Part shown: piece after piece, positions 13,496 through 22,743 of the stretch | Position numbering within the stretch: the stretch's first letter is position 1 | Layout of the letters: every line of letters starts with the position of its first letter | Source of the DNA: a virus | DNA length: 39,058 nucleotides | Virus record (IMG/VR): IMGVR_UViG_3300046002_002764 | Span: 1-39,058 of that record | Reading direction: 5' to 3' (one strand) | Position numbers and translations under genes: made by a program | Notes under the pieces: generated by a model | Database searches by the model: none | What the model was told of the DNA's origin: nothing | Seen by the model: the letters and a program-made list of their open reading frames with translations, nothing else

Positions 13496-13770
13496 AAAAC
13501 AAATTGGCAGGGAAACACCCTTCTTATGACAAGTTAGGTATGTCAGAAGATAGAAAGAAAAAAAAGCTAGCTTATGACACTAAGTACCAGGCTACTGAGA
13601 AAAGAAAGAACTACAGAGTTGAGCTTAATAAAGCCAATAGAGACTCAGGAACTTACGGAAATGGTGATGGTTTAGATATGAGCCATACAAAATCAGGTAA
13701 GTTAGTTAGGGAAAAAGCTAAAACTAATAGAGGTAGAAATGGTCAAAATTCTAAAAGCTCTAAGAAATGA
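13492..13770 (+). CDS. small basic phage protein, possible degenerate HNH
   Basis: A 92-residue, strongly basic protein. The C-terminal part GNGDGLDMSHTKSGKLV followed by NRGRNGQNSK has the spacing of a reduced HNH-like motif (Asp-x-Ser-His, then Asn-Arg-Gly-Arg). I recall small phage proteins of this pattern being annotated either as HNH-like or as unknown. Basic charge suggests nucleic acid binding. The canonical second His is not evident, so nuclease activity is doubtful. It is coupled by ATGA overlaps to both neighbours within a chain of early genes. Confidence 0.65.
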   Translation: MKNKLAGKHPSYDKLGMSEDRKKKKLAYDTKYQATEKRKNYRVELNKANRDSGTYGNGDGLDMSHTKSGKLVREKAKTNRGRNGQNSKSSKK

Positions 13771-14099
13771 TTAAATGTGTTTGCATAGATAATGATAATC
13801 GACCAAGTAGAGTCCCTGAAAATAAATGGCTAGAGAAAGATAAAGAGTATACGTTAGCATTTTCTATAACAGTTTTACCTCAAAAAGAATTAGCGTTTCA
13901 GCTTCAAGAGATTGAGCTTGATGATAGTTGCTCTCCCTATGAGTGGTTCCTTGCAAACCGATTTGCGTTTAGAAAAGAAGACTTAGAAAAGTTGGTTGAG
14001 TTTATAAAGGAGTGTAATAACATTACATTTTCATTAAATGAATTAATGAAAGTAACTACAGTAGATGAAAGAAAGCGTAATACAATCAAAGAAGATTAA
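13767..14099 (+). CDS. small hypothetical protein
   Basis: A 110-residue protein with a beta-rich N-terminus (MIKCVCIDNDNRPSRVPENK, then KDKEYTLAFSI) that looks like a small SH3-like barrel, followed by RFAFRKEDLEKLVEFIKE. I recall this arrangement from other Bacteroidota phages as a conserved hypothetical; no function is known to me. Its start overlaps the previous stop as ATGA. Its 3' end overlaps the nuclease gene by 35 bases. Confidence 0.7.
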   Translation: MIKCVCIDNDNRPSRVPENKWLEKDKEYTLAFSITVLPQKELAFQLQEIELDDSCSPYEWFLANRFAFRKEDLEKLVEFIKECNNITFSLNELMKVTTVDERKRNTIKED

Positions 14100-14307
14100 G
14101 GAGCTTGAAGCTCAGGGATACTATGTTATTAAGTTGATTTTAACTAATAAAAAAGGGATCCCTGACTTGATAGCAATACCAAAAAACTCAGATGTTCTTT
14201 TTGTCGAAGTAAAGGGACCAAAAGGTTCTACAGACGCTCTCCAAGATTGGAGAATGAAAGAGTTAGAAAAACACGGAATAAAAACAGAAATTCATAAACC
14301 ACTTTAA
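14065..14307 (+). CDS. VRR-NUC domain nuclease
   Basis: An 80-residue protein that is essentially a single VRR-NUC (PD-(D/E)XK) domain. Residues 31-34 GIPD give catalytic Asp34, FVEVKGPKG (47-54) gives Glu48 and Lys50, and ALQDWR has the conserved Gln60. Stand-alone VRR-NUC proteins in phages are thought to cut branched DNA such as Holliday junctions, or to support SNF2 helicases, and a SNF2-type helicase lies just upstream here. The start lies inside the preceding gene in a different frame. It ends four bases before the second DnaA-domain-like gene. Confidence 0.85.
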   Translation: MKESVIQSKKIKELEAQGYYVIKLILTNKKGIPDLIAIPKNSDVLFVEVKGPKGSTDALQDWRMKELEKHGIKTEIHKPL

Positions 14308-14311
14308 TTAA

Positions 14312-14779
14312 ATGGAATCATTAAAAAAAATAGTAAACGAAGTATTTTTAGTAGATATTGAAGTGACAGGAAGTAAAAGAAGTTGCGTAGATGCTAGAAA
14401 AGTATACTCTAAAATATTAAAAGAAATAGGATATAGCTATCAGTTTATAGGAGATACAATAGGAAGGGACCACTCTACAATTATTCACTATGTAAAAGGA
14501 ATAGATGATTTACTTACCTATGACGCTCTTTTTAATAAAAGATTTAATATCTGCAAAAAAAAATTTCTATTAGAAAATAGAAAAATAATAATGAAATCAG
14601 ATGATAATATACACTTAACTGTAATAGATTTAGCAGAAAAACTAGAGATGGCCGAGATGGATAAAAATAAATCTTTAGAAAACTTTGTTATATTTCTTGA
14701 AGAGTATGAAAAAGCGCATAACAAAATGCCTTCAACAAAATATTGTAGAGAAGTTATATTACCTTTGTTTGATTCGTAA
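14312..14779 (+). CDS. DnaA domain IV-like DNA-binding protein 2
   Basis: A 155-residue protein. Residues about 24-62 match the C-terminal DNA-binding domain of DnaA: VDARKVYSKIL, then FIGDTIGRDHSTIIHYVKGI, where GRDHSTIIHY is close to the DnaA signature GRDHTTVxHA. No AAA+ module is present. A second half of about 80 residues is helical and unrecognised. The gene at 6043 has the same motif, but this copy keeps the RDH triplet. It may bind the phage origin or DnaA boxes of the host to redirect replication, or regulate transcription. It starts four bases after the nuclease gene. Confidence 0.75.
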   Translation: MESLKKIVNEVFLVDIEVTGSKRSCVDARKVYSKILKEIGYSYQFIGDTIGRDHSTIIHYVKGIDDLLTYDALFNKRFNICKKKFLLENRKIIMKSDDNIHLTVIDLAEKLEMAEMDKNKSLENFVIFLEEYEKAHNKMPSTKYCREVILPLFDS

Positions 14780-14791
14780 AGTCAAAACACA

Positions 14792-14968
14792 ATGGAACAA
14801 GAGAGAGCAGAAAGAATATCTAAAAGAATTGAAGAACATCATGCAATTCTAGCAGATATTTATGAAAACTTAGTAGATAGAGATTTTAAATCCGTTAAAT
14901 TAGACGCTCAGTTTTTAATAATGGAATTACGATGTATATTAAAATCAACAGAGACAGATGATTTTTGA
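14792..14968 (+). CDS. 58-residue helical protein
   Basis: A short frame, 12 bases after the previous stop. The product is fully helical and charged (MEQERAERISKRIEEHHAIL, then DIYENLVDRDFK and a third helix), probably a small helical bundle or coiled coil. Its end overlaps the next start by 11 bases in another frame. The function is unknown; spacing and the intact frame support a real gene. Confidence 0.6.
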   Translation: MEQERAERISKRIEEHHAILADIYENLVDRDFKSVKLDAQFLIMELRCILKSTETDDF

Positions 14969-15371
14969 AACAGAACAAGAATTAAAAAATAAAGAAAAAG
15001 CAATAAAAGCATTTGTAGCCACTTTTAAAGGCTCTTTTCAGAAACTTGACCCAAATGATGTTGATTATAAAATATTCGATAGCAAAGGAGGTTTGATAGC
15101 CTACGCTGAGGTATCAATAAGAACTCGGTCTCTATATAACGCATATCCTCTTTTTGTCCCTGCAAAAAAAATAGTAAAGCTAATAGATAAAAGAATGCCT
15201 CCAGTATGTATATGGGCCTGCGAAGATGGTTTAATATACGGAAAGGTGGATAAATTAAAAGGAGAAATTAAATACGCTAATTTAAACGCAATTAATAACT
15301 CCTTTTTAAATAGTGAACTAATAGTTTATTATGAAAAACAAAAACAATTAAAGTACATTAGATATGTTTAA
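14958..15371 (+). CDS. hypothetical protein, possibly a degenerate nuclease fold
   Basis: A 137-residue protein, the last gene of the early arm. The middle has the strand order of a PD-(D/E)XK fold: DYKIFDSKGGLIAYAEVSIR, a helix with a Lys (PAKKIVKLID), then VCIWACEDGLIYGKV. The expected E-x-K is E-V-S, so the catalytic Lys is missing or displaced, and the fold call is only a guess. The stop codon overlaps the stop of the convergent 2456-residue virion gene by three bases. No terminator hairpin is visible between them. Confidence 0.6.
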   Translation: MIFETEQELKNKEKAIKAFVATFKGSFQKLDPNDVDYKIFDSKGGLIAYAEVSIRTRSLYNAYPLFVPAKKIVKLIDKRMPPVCIWACEDGLIYGKVDKLKGEIKYANLNAINNSFLNSELIVYYEKQKQLKYIRYV

Positions 15372-18300
15372 TTATCTCCGAATTTTTTAGAACTAAATCC
15401 ACTTTTTGAATTAAAACCTTCTTTACCAAATTTTTTATTTCCAAAATTACTTTTCTCTACATCTTGGTCTCTAAAGGTTTCTTTGTATAAATTAGGATTA
15501 TTTTTTTTCATTTCGGTTTTGTTTTTATAACCTGATAACTTTTCCTTTTCTATCTCTTTTTCTTTTTCTTTTTCATTTTTATTTTCTTCCTTCTTTTTTA
15601 AATCTTTATATATGTCGTCCATAACAGATTTTCTAATCTCTTTATACAAAGGTATATATCCTGCATTTCCTAATATTTCTAAAGGTAATCTAATATTTCT
15701 TTCTTTTTCTTGTCTTTCTTTTGCCTCTTCAGTTTTTTTCTCGTCAGCAGTAATGGCTTTTACTCCTAGAGCTGCTGTTTTTGCCATAGGACCATAAGAT
15801 CCCATAAAATTAGGTATGTTTTCCCAAAATTTAACTTCTCCTGTTTTTGGGTCGGATTGTAATGTATTAAAAAGAACTGCGTCTTTATATGGGTCATATT
15901 CTCCTGTTCTAAGACCTTCAAGATATTCTTTTGTAATTAACTTTTCAAAACTATAATTAATAACTGTTTTAGAGATATTTCCAAAATCTCTACCAAGAGT
16001 CAAACTGGCAAATGTCGATGCTAAAGACTGTGTAAGTAACTGATCTGCAGTTTTATCCTCTTCTTCCTCATCGTCATCAAGGCCAAAAACTAATCCAAAC
16101 ACACTTGACATACCTGATGTAGCCGCTTTTGCAAGTAGATTATAAACAGTCATACGAGTTATAACTCCTCCTAAAACAGCTGCCCCTTCAGACTTGCTCA
16201 TGGTTCCATCTCCTATAGCTGCCATAACTCCTGTTTTTGCAGCATTATATTCATAAATCATAAAGTTAGTCATAAAACTATTAAAGTTTTTTAACATGGA
16301 TATAAATGCTTTATCTTCAGGTCTTGTCTTTCCTCTTAAAAGCCCTGTAAAACCATTTTTAGTAGCACCCATTAATATTGATTTTTTATCAGCAATTTCT
16401 CTAGCTACTTTTATAGACTCTTCATTAGAATCCATATACTCTTCATTGTTCTCAGCTATCTTTTTTAGTTCTGACTTTGTTACTTTTCTTCCTAATTGAT
16501 TTTCAAGTTCATTTACAAAACTTCCCATCCAATAAGGTTTCATAACTAATTTATCAGGAGTTGTTATTAAAACATCGGCAGTTAACTCAGTAGCATTTAA
16601 CCATTTCTTACCTGTTAAGTTCCATATCTGTTGAACTTTATTTATAAATTTACCTTGAGTTTTGCTAGACTTAATTCCAATCGCTTGATTTAATATACCT
16701 GTATCTACCATTCTACCTGACAAACCTGAAGCATTAACTCTATTTGTTTGAATGCTATTTGTCGCGTTCATTATAGCTGGCAAATCTTCTGATAAAATAA
16801 TTCCCATATATTCTATTCCTTTAGAAAACGTAAAAGGATCAAATGCAACGAATCCAAGATTGGATAATAATTCTACTCCCGATCTTCCTATTCCTGAAAG
16901 TACAGCTCTGTACCCTTGTTTGCTAATATAGTCAACTATTTGTTGTCCTTCTGATGATTGAATATAGCTATTTTTTACTAAATCACTAACTGCTAATTCA
17001 AAAGCATCGTTTATAGCATTAAAAATTCTTCTTTGCTCTTTTGACATCTCTCCATCTTTCTCTAAATTAGCCTCAGCCGCTTTCATAGCTTTTCTAGCAG
17101 TTCTAACAGGGCCTGTTAAGTAATAATCTAACAATACGTATTTTGATGACTTGTGAGCTGTTGAATAAGCGTCAAAGTTAATAGGCTTAACCCCAGCAGT
17201 TCTTTCTGTTAAATTTTTTGCTTTTGTAGATGGCATGATAGATTGATTATAGCTATCCGCAAAAGAAGCTCCTGAATCTAAATCATCTTTACTATCCTCA
17301 CTTAAAACACTTATGTATGTGTGATTATTTAGTGGGTTAATTCTATTTCCTCTAATCACAGAACCTGTAAATTCAGCTCTTCCTGTATCAGCTTTGTTTA
17401 TTTCTTGAAGAGTTTTAATAGCATCTTTCTCTGCACTATTAAATGAATCATATAATTTTTTAATATCAATATTTCCATCAGGAGCAAAGTCTTTTAATAT
17501 GCCTTCTAATGCCTTTACATCATTCTCATTATACTGAGAATTTAATTTATTAATATGTTTAATAGTTGCTTTTATGTATTCTGAAGCTTGATTAACGCGT
17601 AAGTCCCCTGGATTTGTATCGTGTTCTAATTGTATTAAATATGTTTTTATTTTGTAACTAGATACAGTAGATTCAAAAGGGTTTAATTTAAAAGATTTAG
17701 CTACTTTATCTTGAGCTTTTCTTAACTTCTCTTCTATTGTTTTTAATTCAAATGAAAATTTAGACTCTGCTTGAGCAACACTTCCTAATAAGGAATTATA
17801 TAAATCTTGTGTTTTAAAGTCGCCTAATATTTGATCTATATTATACAAAGGAGTTCTTCTAATCATTTCAAAAATACCATCTTTGCTTGTTATTTTTGAT
17901 TTAATTTTATTATATGTTGTATTAACTATTTGAGCTATTCTTTTTAAATTTGCTTTATTAATTAAACCACTAATCACCTTCCCTTTTTCTAGTCCGTTTA
18001 GTTTTTCTAAAATTAATTCTGCTTGATGTGGTAAATATCCATTATTTATATTATCAATAGCTTTAATTAAATTACTTAACTCTATATCACTTAATTGTTT
18101 TATAAAAGGTTTTTTAAGGTGCTCAGCTATTCTCTTTGCGATAATCCTTTCGTCTCTAGTTGGTAAACCACTTGAGTCTACTGTAGAGTTTTTAGCTTCA
18201 CTTTCAAGCTCTTTTCTTTCTGATTCAATTTCCTCGTCTGTTTTCTTTTCTCTTGCTTCTTGTGGTACAATTTCTTTTTTGTACTTAATCATAAGATCGG

Positions 18301-21300
18301 CTTCTTCTTGAGTTATCTCTCCTTCCTTAATCATTTTTTTAATCGTAGCAGCATAATCTAACTTACCATCTTTTAATACCTGATTATTAGAATTGTTTAT
18401 TCTAAAAGATAGCTCAGGAATTAGAGATTGCTCGTTATTTATCTCATTAATTATGTCATTAACATCATTTATTACTTTCGATATTTCATCAAGCTTCAAT
18501 ACGGATTTTCTTCCGGAAAACATATCAACAAGCTCTATATATCTTTCAAGATTTTTTATTGGGATAAGCCCTGGGTTTATTGAGAATAAGGTTTGTAAAG
18601 GAAACGCTAAACCATCAGCTATACCAATCTTGGTATTTATGTTTTTCTTGGCTGCTTTTAGTTTTCCTTTCGCTACATTTATTTTATTATCATAATCAGC
18701 ATCAGCAAATACCTTTGACATATAGTCGATAAAATTAGATACAGAGGTTTCGTTTAGCATATTTACCTTGCTAAATTTAGAAATCATATTTATTGCTTGA
18801 GTAGGTGTTATTTTTCCTGATGTTTCTAACTCCTTAATCTCTTTTACTAATTGTTGACTAATTTCTTTTGTAGTTTTTATTACGTCTTTAGCTCCTCTTA
18901 TTTTGTCTCTTATTTGCTTAACTAACAATTCCTTCTCAGTCATTGTTATTTTCTTAATGTCTTTAACCATAGAGATGATTCTGCCATCTCCGGCATATAT
19001 ATCACTTCTTAATGGAGAAGGAGCAGATATTTGTTTTTCTCCTTGTTTGATAACATCAAATGCTTTTAGTACGTCTTTAGTATCTACACTATGTATTTCA
19101 GATGCGGCTTTTATAGCCTCTTGTAATGTTATACCTGCCTTTACTAATGCTTTCAATGTTTTGACAACAGCCTTAGCTGTGCCAATAGCCATAACTCTCG
19201 TTACATCATTAAGTTCATTAGGGTCTAAATCTAATGAAGAATCTAAACTATCTAAGTAATCAAGAACTCTCTTAAGACTTGTTTGGTCTTTTGTATCCAA
19301 TTCAAGTAAGTCATTTACTTCTTCTACAACAGGAGCTGTTTCTGCTTGTTCTTGTGTTGTTTCTTCATTAGCTCTTGAAATTCTATCTAATTTATTTTTA
19401 ATAACCACCGCAGCATCTTCTTCTGAAAAACCATCTTGCTCAAATTCTTTTTGTATTCCTTGCAACAATTCTTTAAAAGTACCGCCTTGCTCTATAAAAA
19501 CCCTTACTGATTCTCTTAATTTTAAACCATCGGCATACCAACTTTCAGGTCTTCCAAAAAAAGCATCTTTAAAATCTTTTTTAGCATCTAATTTAGAGAC
19601 TTCTTGACTATATTTCTCAACCACTTCTTTAGTTTCTTTAGCATCAGATTTTTCAATATAAGAACCATAGCCATTTGGCATCTCTTTCTCTTTAATCATT
19701 AAATCATCAACAACACTATTAACTTCATTTAAAGGAGCATTTAATACTGACTGCCACTCTCTTTTTTCTAGCTCTTTGTCGATCTCTCCAAACTCTTTAC
19801 TTTCTTCAGTAAAACTTTTAGCTCCTTCTAATTCTGCTTGCCTTTTTTCTAAATCTTCAATAGATTTTGTGCTAAAGTCATTTACTTTTTCTGCAACAGG
19901 AGCCGTCTCTACTTGCTCAGACACGACTTGTGGTTCAGTTTGCTCTTCGATGATAGTTTGCGGTTGAGTTATTTCTGCTTTAGGAGCTAATAATTCTTCT
20001 ACTGCTTTTACTAACTCAGGATTACCATTATTTTCTTTTGAACTATGATATGAATTAGAAACATCCTGAGTAGTCGTCTCTTGACTTCCTCCTGTAAAAT
20101 AATCATTAAGTATTTTTACATACGCATCATCATTAGCTGTTTCTAAAGCTTTAGCTGTACTTTCTCTATCTTTTAACGGTTCAACTACTTCTTCTTGCGT
20201 ACTTTGCTCGGTAACGACTTCAGGTCCTGATTCGGGTACTCCTGTCTCCAACGTTTCGCTAGTAATGGCTTCTGACTGAACAGGAACCTCTGTTGTGCTT
20301 TGCTCTTGAACGGCATCTGTTTCACTTAATTTAGTTAATGAATCATTTATCTCTGTAATTCTATTTTTTTGTTTTACAACTAACGCACTATCCTTTCCTT
20401 CAACATAATTCTCTAAATCTTTCTTTTCTTTTAAAAGATTCATTGCTTCTTTTTTCTGTTGAGTACTTAGTCCTTCAGGTAATTGTCTATATAATCCAGC
20501 TGAATTTCGGTAATTATTTAATTGGTCTTTAGCTTCTGCAGTAGTTAATTCTCCTCGTGTTATTTTTTCTTTAAGACTTGTAACATATGCACTTTGCATT
20601 TTTTCATCATTAGCCATATTAGAAAACATTTCAAAAGAAGCATCATCCATTTTTAAAAATCCTTTCTCAGTATAAGCAACACTTACAGCTGTTGGCACCC
20701 CTAAAACAAAACCACCAACTGCTTCTTGAGCTCCTGCTACTGCTACGTTTTCTATTAAATCTCCAATAGAATCAGGAGTATCGAACATCTTCTTTTTCTC
20801 TCCGGTAACAGGATCAACTTCTCCTTTAAGTTTATTATAAACAGCTTTAAATGTTGTCTCTGATAATTCTTGAGCAGCACCTGTTTCAAATTCAGCGGCA
20901 CCAGCAGCAGTAATAGTCAACAATCCTTTTGCAACCATACTATCTACTTCATTCTCTACTAACTCTCTAAAAGTCCTAGCAGTAACTCCTGAACTTGTTC
21001 TTCCTAATGCTCTTAGTGCTATATTATTTATAACCCCCTGGCTTCCTTTTATATTCTTTAGACCTACGTTCTCTAATACAGCTCCAACAATACCAATAGG
21101 CAAAGTTATTGCTAGCTTTTCGTTTTCTGTTACATCTTTAAAGTCAGGATCGTTCTCCATTTCCTGAGATAAACCATCGGAAACCTGAGAATACATCGCT
21201 GCGGTTCTTTGTGCTATACCCACTGGCCCAGCACCTCCAATCATAGCAGGAAGAGATTTAGCAACACCTAATATGGCCCCTCCCCAAAAATCTTGTTCTT

Positions 21301-22738
21301 TTAGGTTAGACCATTGCTTAGTTGTTTCAGCATCTCCGAATACTTCTCTATTACCAATTCTTATAGCAGGTATTATATCTGATTTAAAATCTTTCTTTTT
21401 ATAGTCATCAACTTGATCTTCCCATTTATCTAATTGGTCTTCGGTTAATGTTTTTTTCCATTGTTCTAATGTTTGGTTATTTGCAGGGCCATTAACTCCT
21501 ATTTTTTTAGCTATATCTACTGAAATATCTTTCAAGTCTTTTTCAAGCATACCATATCCAGTAGGTGTTAATTCTACGGATAAGTCAGATATTAAACTTG
21601 TTGTTCCTGCTGAAATACTACTAGCTCCTTCGTTTATAGCATTAACAATACCACCAAACCAAGTTCCTTGTTTAGATTTTGCTATTGAATATTTACCCAC
21701 AGCGGAATCTAATTTTTTTCCTTTTTGTTTTATTCTTTCTTCTTCTTGAAGAATTGATTTCATTTCTTCATTTAAAACAAGAGATTGTTGTTTTAATTGC
21801 TCAGTAAATCCTGATTCAGCTATTTGTTTTTCTATTTGATTTTTTTTAATCAAAAATTGTTTTTGTTTGGAATTTAGATTATTTACCTCATCAGAAATTG
21901 CTTTTATAGAATCATCAACTTGTTTTTGAGAATTGAATTTTTTATCTTGTTCTCTCATAGTTTTCTCAAGCACAAAAAGCCCCTTAGCAGGAGTATTGTC
22001 TTTTATAAACTTTTGTAAAACAGTTGATTGGTCTTTTGATTTACTGCTAAATAAGTTATCTAAAGATATCTCAGAAATTTTTCCATTAGGAGCCGTTACT
22101 TTTACATTGTCTCCAATCCCTGATTGTTCAAATTTAAAACCTAAATCTCCAAATTGATACTCTAATTCAGGAACAACATATTCCTCTTCTTTATTTATTA
22201 AATTAGTATTTACAGCATTTAACCTATCTTTAAGATATTGGCTATCTTCTACCTTTGGTTTTATATTTAACTGTTTGTCGAATATATTTTCTTGTTTTTT
22301 TACTTCCTCTTCTTTTTCTTTTTTATCTATTTGTATCTTTTTAAATACATCTTTATTTTTATTAACTACCTCAGTATTGTATAGAGGTTTTCCTGATAAA
22401 TCCTTAGGTACAGCTTTTTGTTTAGCCATACCTTTTTTAAATTGAGATTCAAATTCTTCAGTAGTAGGTTTAGGATATTTTGGTGATTCCGATGAACCAA
22501 CTTCCGAAGACGATTCCAAAGCGAATTTTTTTTTTACAGGAGTGCTTTTACCGCCAACACCTAATAATGCCTTATAATCATCTACTGAATCTGAATACCC
22601 ATTACTTGAAAACAAGTCATAAGAATCTTTTAACGCTTGAGGATTTGTAGATATTAATTTTTTAAAATCATCTATAGAATCTGAATATCCGTTGCTTACA
22701 AATAAATCATAAGCATCTTTAAGGGCTTGTTCGTTCAT
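15368..22738 (-). CDS. giant internal virion (ejection-type) protein
   Basis: A 2456-residue protein, the largest of the window and last in the virion arm, where podoviruses encode the T7 gp16-like ejection protein. It opens with two copies of a 30-residue repeat (ALKDAYDLFVSNGYSDS type), continues with charged coiled coil, and has hydrophobic, Gly/Ala-rich segments near residues 490-515, 540-555, 665-690 and 2190-2215 (the last ends in GLDDDEEEE). A low-complexity Glu/Gln/Thr-rich linker spans about 800-1150 and contains a repeated ETAPV motif. The C-terminus is a Lys/Glu coiled coil and a basic Phe-Gly tail. I see no polymerase or lysozyme motif. It probably enters the host with the DNA. 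Confidence 0.8.
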   Translation of the reverse strand: MNEQALKDAYDLFVSNGYSDSIDDFKKLISTNPQALKDSYDLFSSNGYSDSVDDYKALLGVGGKSTPVKKKFALESSSEVGSSESPKYPKPTTEEFESQFKKGMAKQKAVPKDLSGKPLYNTEVVNKNKDVFKKIQIDKKEKEEEVKKQENIFDKQLNIKPKVEDSQYLKDRLNAVNTNLINKEEEYVVPELEYQFGDLGFKFEQSGIGDNVKVTAPNGKISEISLDNLFSSKSKDQSTVLQKFIKDNTPAKGLFVLEKTMREQDKKFNSQKQVDDSIKAISDEVNNLNSKQKQFLIKKNQIEKQIAESGFTEQLKQQSLVLNEEMKSILQEEERIKQKGKKLDSAVGKYSIAKSKQGTWFGGIVNAINEGASSISAGTTSLISDLSVELTPTGYGMLEKDLKDISVDIAKKIGVNGPANNQTLEQWKKTLTEDQLDKWEDQVDDYKKKDFKSDIIPAIRIGNREVFGDAETTKQWSNLKEQDFWGGAILGVAKSLPAMIGGAGPVGIAQRTAAMYSQVSDGLSQEMENDPDFKDVTENEKLAITLPIGIVGAVLENVGLKNIKGSQGVINNIALRALGRTSSGVTARTFRELVENEVDSMVAKGLLTITAAGAAEFETGAAQELSETTFKAVYNKLKGEVDPVTGEKKKMFDTPDSIGDLIENVAVAGAQEAVGGFVLGVPTAVSVAYTEKGFLKMDDASFEMFSNMANDEKMQSAYVTSLKEKITRGELTTAEAKDQLNNYRNSAGLYRQLPEGLSTQQKKEAMNLLKEKKDLENYVEGKDSALVVKQKNRITEINDSLTKLSETDAVQEQSTTEVPVQSEAITSETLETGVPESGPEVVTEQSTQEEVVEPLKDRESTAKALETANDDAYVKILNDYFTGGSQETTTQDVSNSYHSSKENNGNPELVKAVEELLAPKAEITQPQTIIEEQTEPQVVSEQVETAPVAEKVNDFSTKSIEDLEKRQAELEGAKSFTEESKEFGEIDKELEKREWQSVLNAPLNEVNSVVDDLMIKEKEMPNGYGSYIEKSDAKETKEVVEKYSQEVSKLDAKKDFKDAFFGRPESWYADGLKLRESVRVFIEQGGTFKELLQGIQKEFEQDGFSEEDAAVVIKNKLDRISRANEETTQEQAETAPVVEEVNDLLELDTKDQTSLKRVLDYLDSLDSSLDLDPNELNDVTRVMAIGTAKAVVKTLKALVKAGITLQEAIKAASEIHSVDTKDVLKAFDVIKQGEKQISAPSPLRSDIYAGDGRIISMVKDIKKITMTEKELLVKQIRDKIRGAKDVIKTTKEISQQLVKEIKELETSGKITPTQAINMISKFSKVNMLNETSVSNFIDYMSKVFADADYDNKINVAKGKLKAAKKNINTKIGIADGLAFPLQTLFSINPGLIPIKNLERYIELVDMFSGRKSVLKLDEISKVINDVNDIINEINNEQSLIPELSFRINNSNNQVLKDGKLDYAATIKKMIKEGEITQEEADLMIKYKKEIVPQEAREKKTDEEIESERKELESEAKNSTVDSSGLPTRDERIIAKRIAEHLKKPFIKQLSDIELSNLIKAIDNINNGYLPHQAELILEKLNGLEKGKVISGLINKANLKRIAQIVNTTYNKIKSKITSKDGIFEMIRRTPLYNIDQILGDFKTQDLYNSLLGSVAQAESKFSFELKTIEEKLRKAQDKVAKSFKLNPFESTVSSYKIKTYLIQLEHDTNPGDLRVNQASEYIKATIKHINKLNSQYNENDVKALEGILKDFAPDGNIDIKKLYDSFNSAEKDAIKTLQEINKADTGRAEFTGSVIRGNRINPLNNHTYISVLSEDSKDDLDSGASFADSYNQSIMPSTKAKNLTERTAGVKPINFDAYSTAHKSSKYVLLDYYLTGPVRTARKAMKAAEANLEKDGEMSKEQRRIFNAINDAFELAVSDLVKNSYIQSSEGQQIVDYISKQGYRAVLSGIGRSGVELLSNLGFVAFDPFTFSKGIEYMGIILSEDLPAIMNATNSIQTNRVNASGLSGRMVDTGILNQAIGIKSSKTQGKFINKVQQIWNLTGKKWLNATELTADVLITTPDKLVMKPYWMGSFVNELENQLGRKVTKSELKKIAENNEEYMDSNEESIKVAREIADKKSILMGATKNGFTGLLRGKTRPEDKAFISMLKNFNSFMTNFMIYEYNAAKTGVMAAIGDGTMSKSEGAAVLGGVITRMTVYNLLAKAATSGMSSVFGLVFGLDDDEEEEDKTADQLLTQSLASTFASLTLGRDFGNISKTVINYSFEKLITKEYLEGLRTGEYDPYKDAVLFNTLQSDPKTGEVKFWENIPNFMGSYGPMAKTAALGVKAITADEKKTEEAKERQEKERNIRLPLEILGNAGYIPLYKEIRKSVMDDIYKDLKKKEENKNEKEKEKEIEKEKLSGYKNKTEMKKNNPNLYKETFRDQDVEKSNFGNKKFGKEGFNSKSGFSSKKFGDN
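22556..22735 (-). repeat. tandem 30-residue repeat at the N-terminus of the giant virion protein
   Basis: Residues 2-31 and 32-61 are two near-identical units with period 30 (ALKDAYDLFVSNGYSDSIDD and ALKDSYDLFSSNGYSDSVDD). DNA identity over the two 90-base units is high but not perfect, so this is an older duplication that is still conserved. It is a likely binding module that occurs twice. Confidence 0.8.
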
Positions 22739-22743
22739 ATTTA

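Noticed and set aside
18393-19259. Plus-strand open frames inside the 2456-residue virion gene
   Set aside because: They are antisense shadows with poor composition for real proteins and no start context; the minus-strand frame is continuous and coherent.
15368-22738. Virion RNA polymerase in the giant protein, as in crAss-like phages
   Set aside because: No DxDxD-type metal-binding motif or other polymerase signature is visible; the only dense Asp run is an acidic DDDEEEE stretch after a hydrophobic segment.
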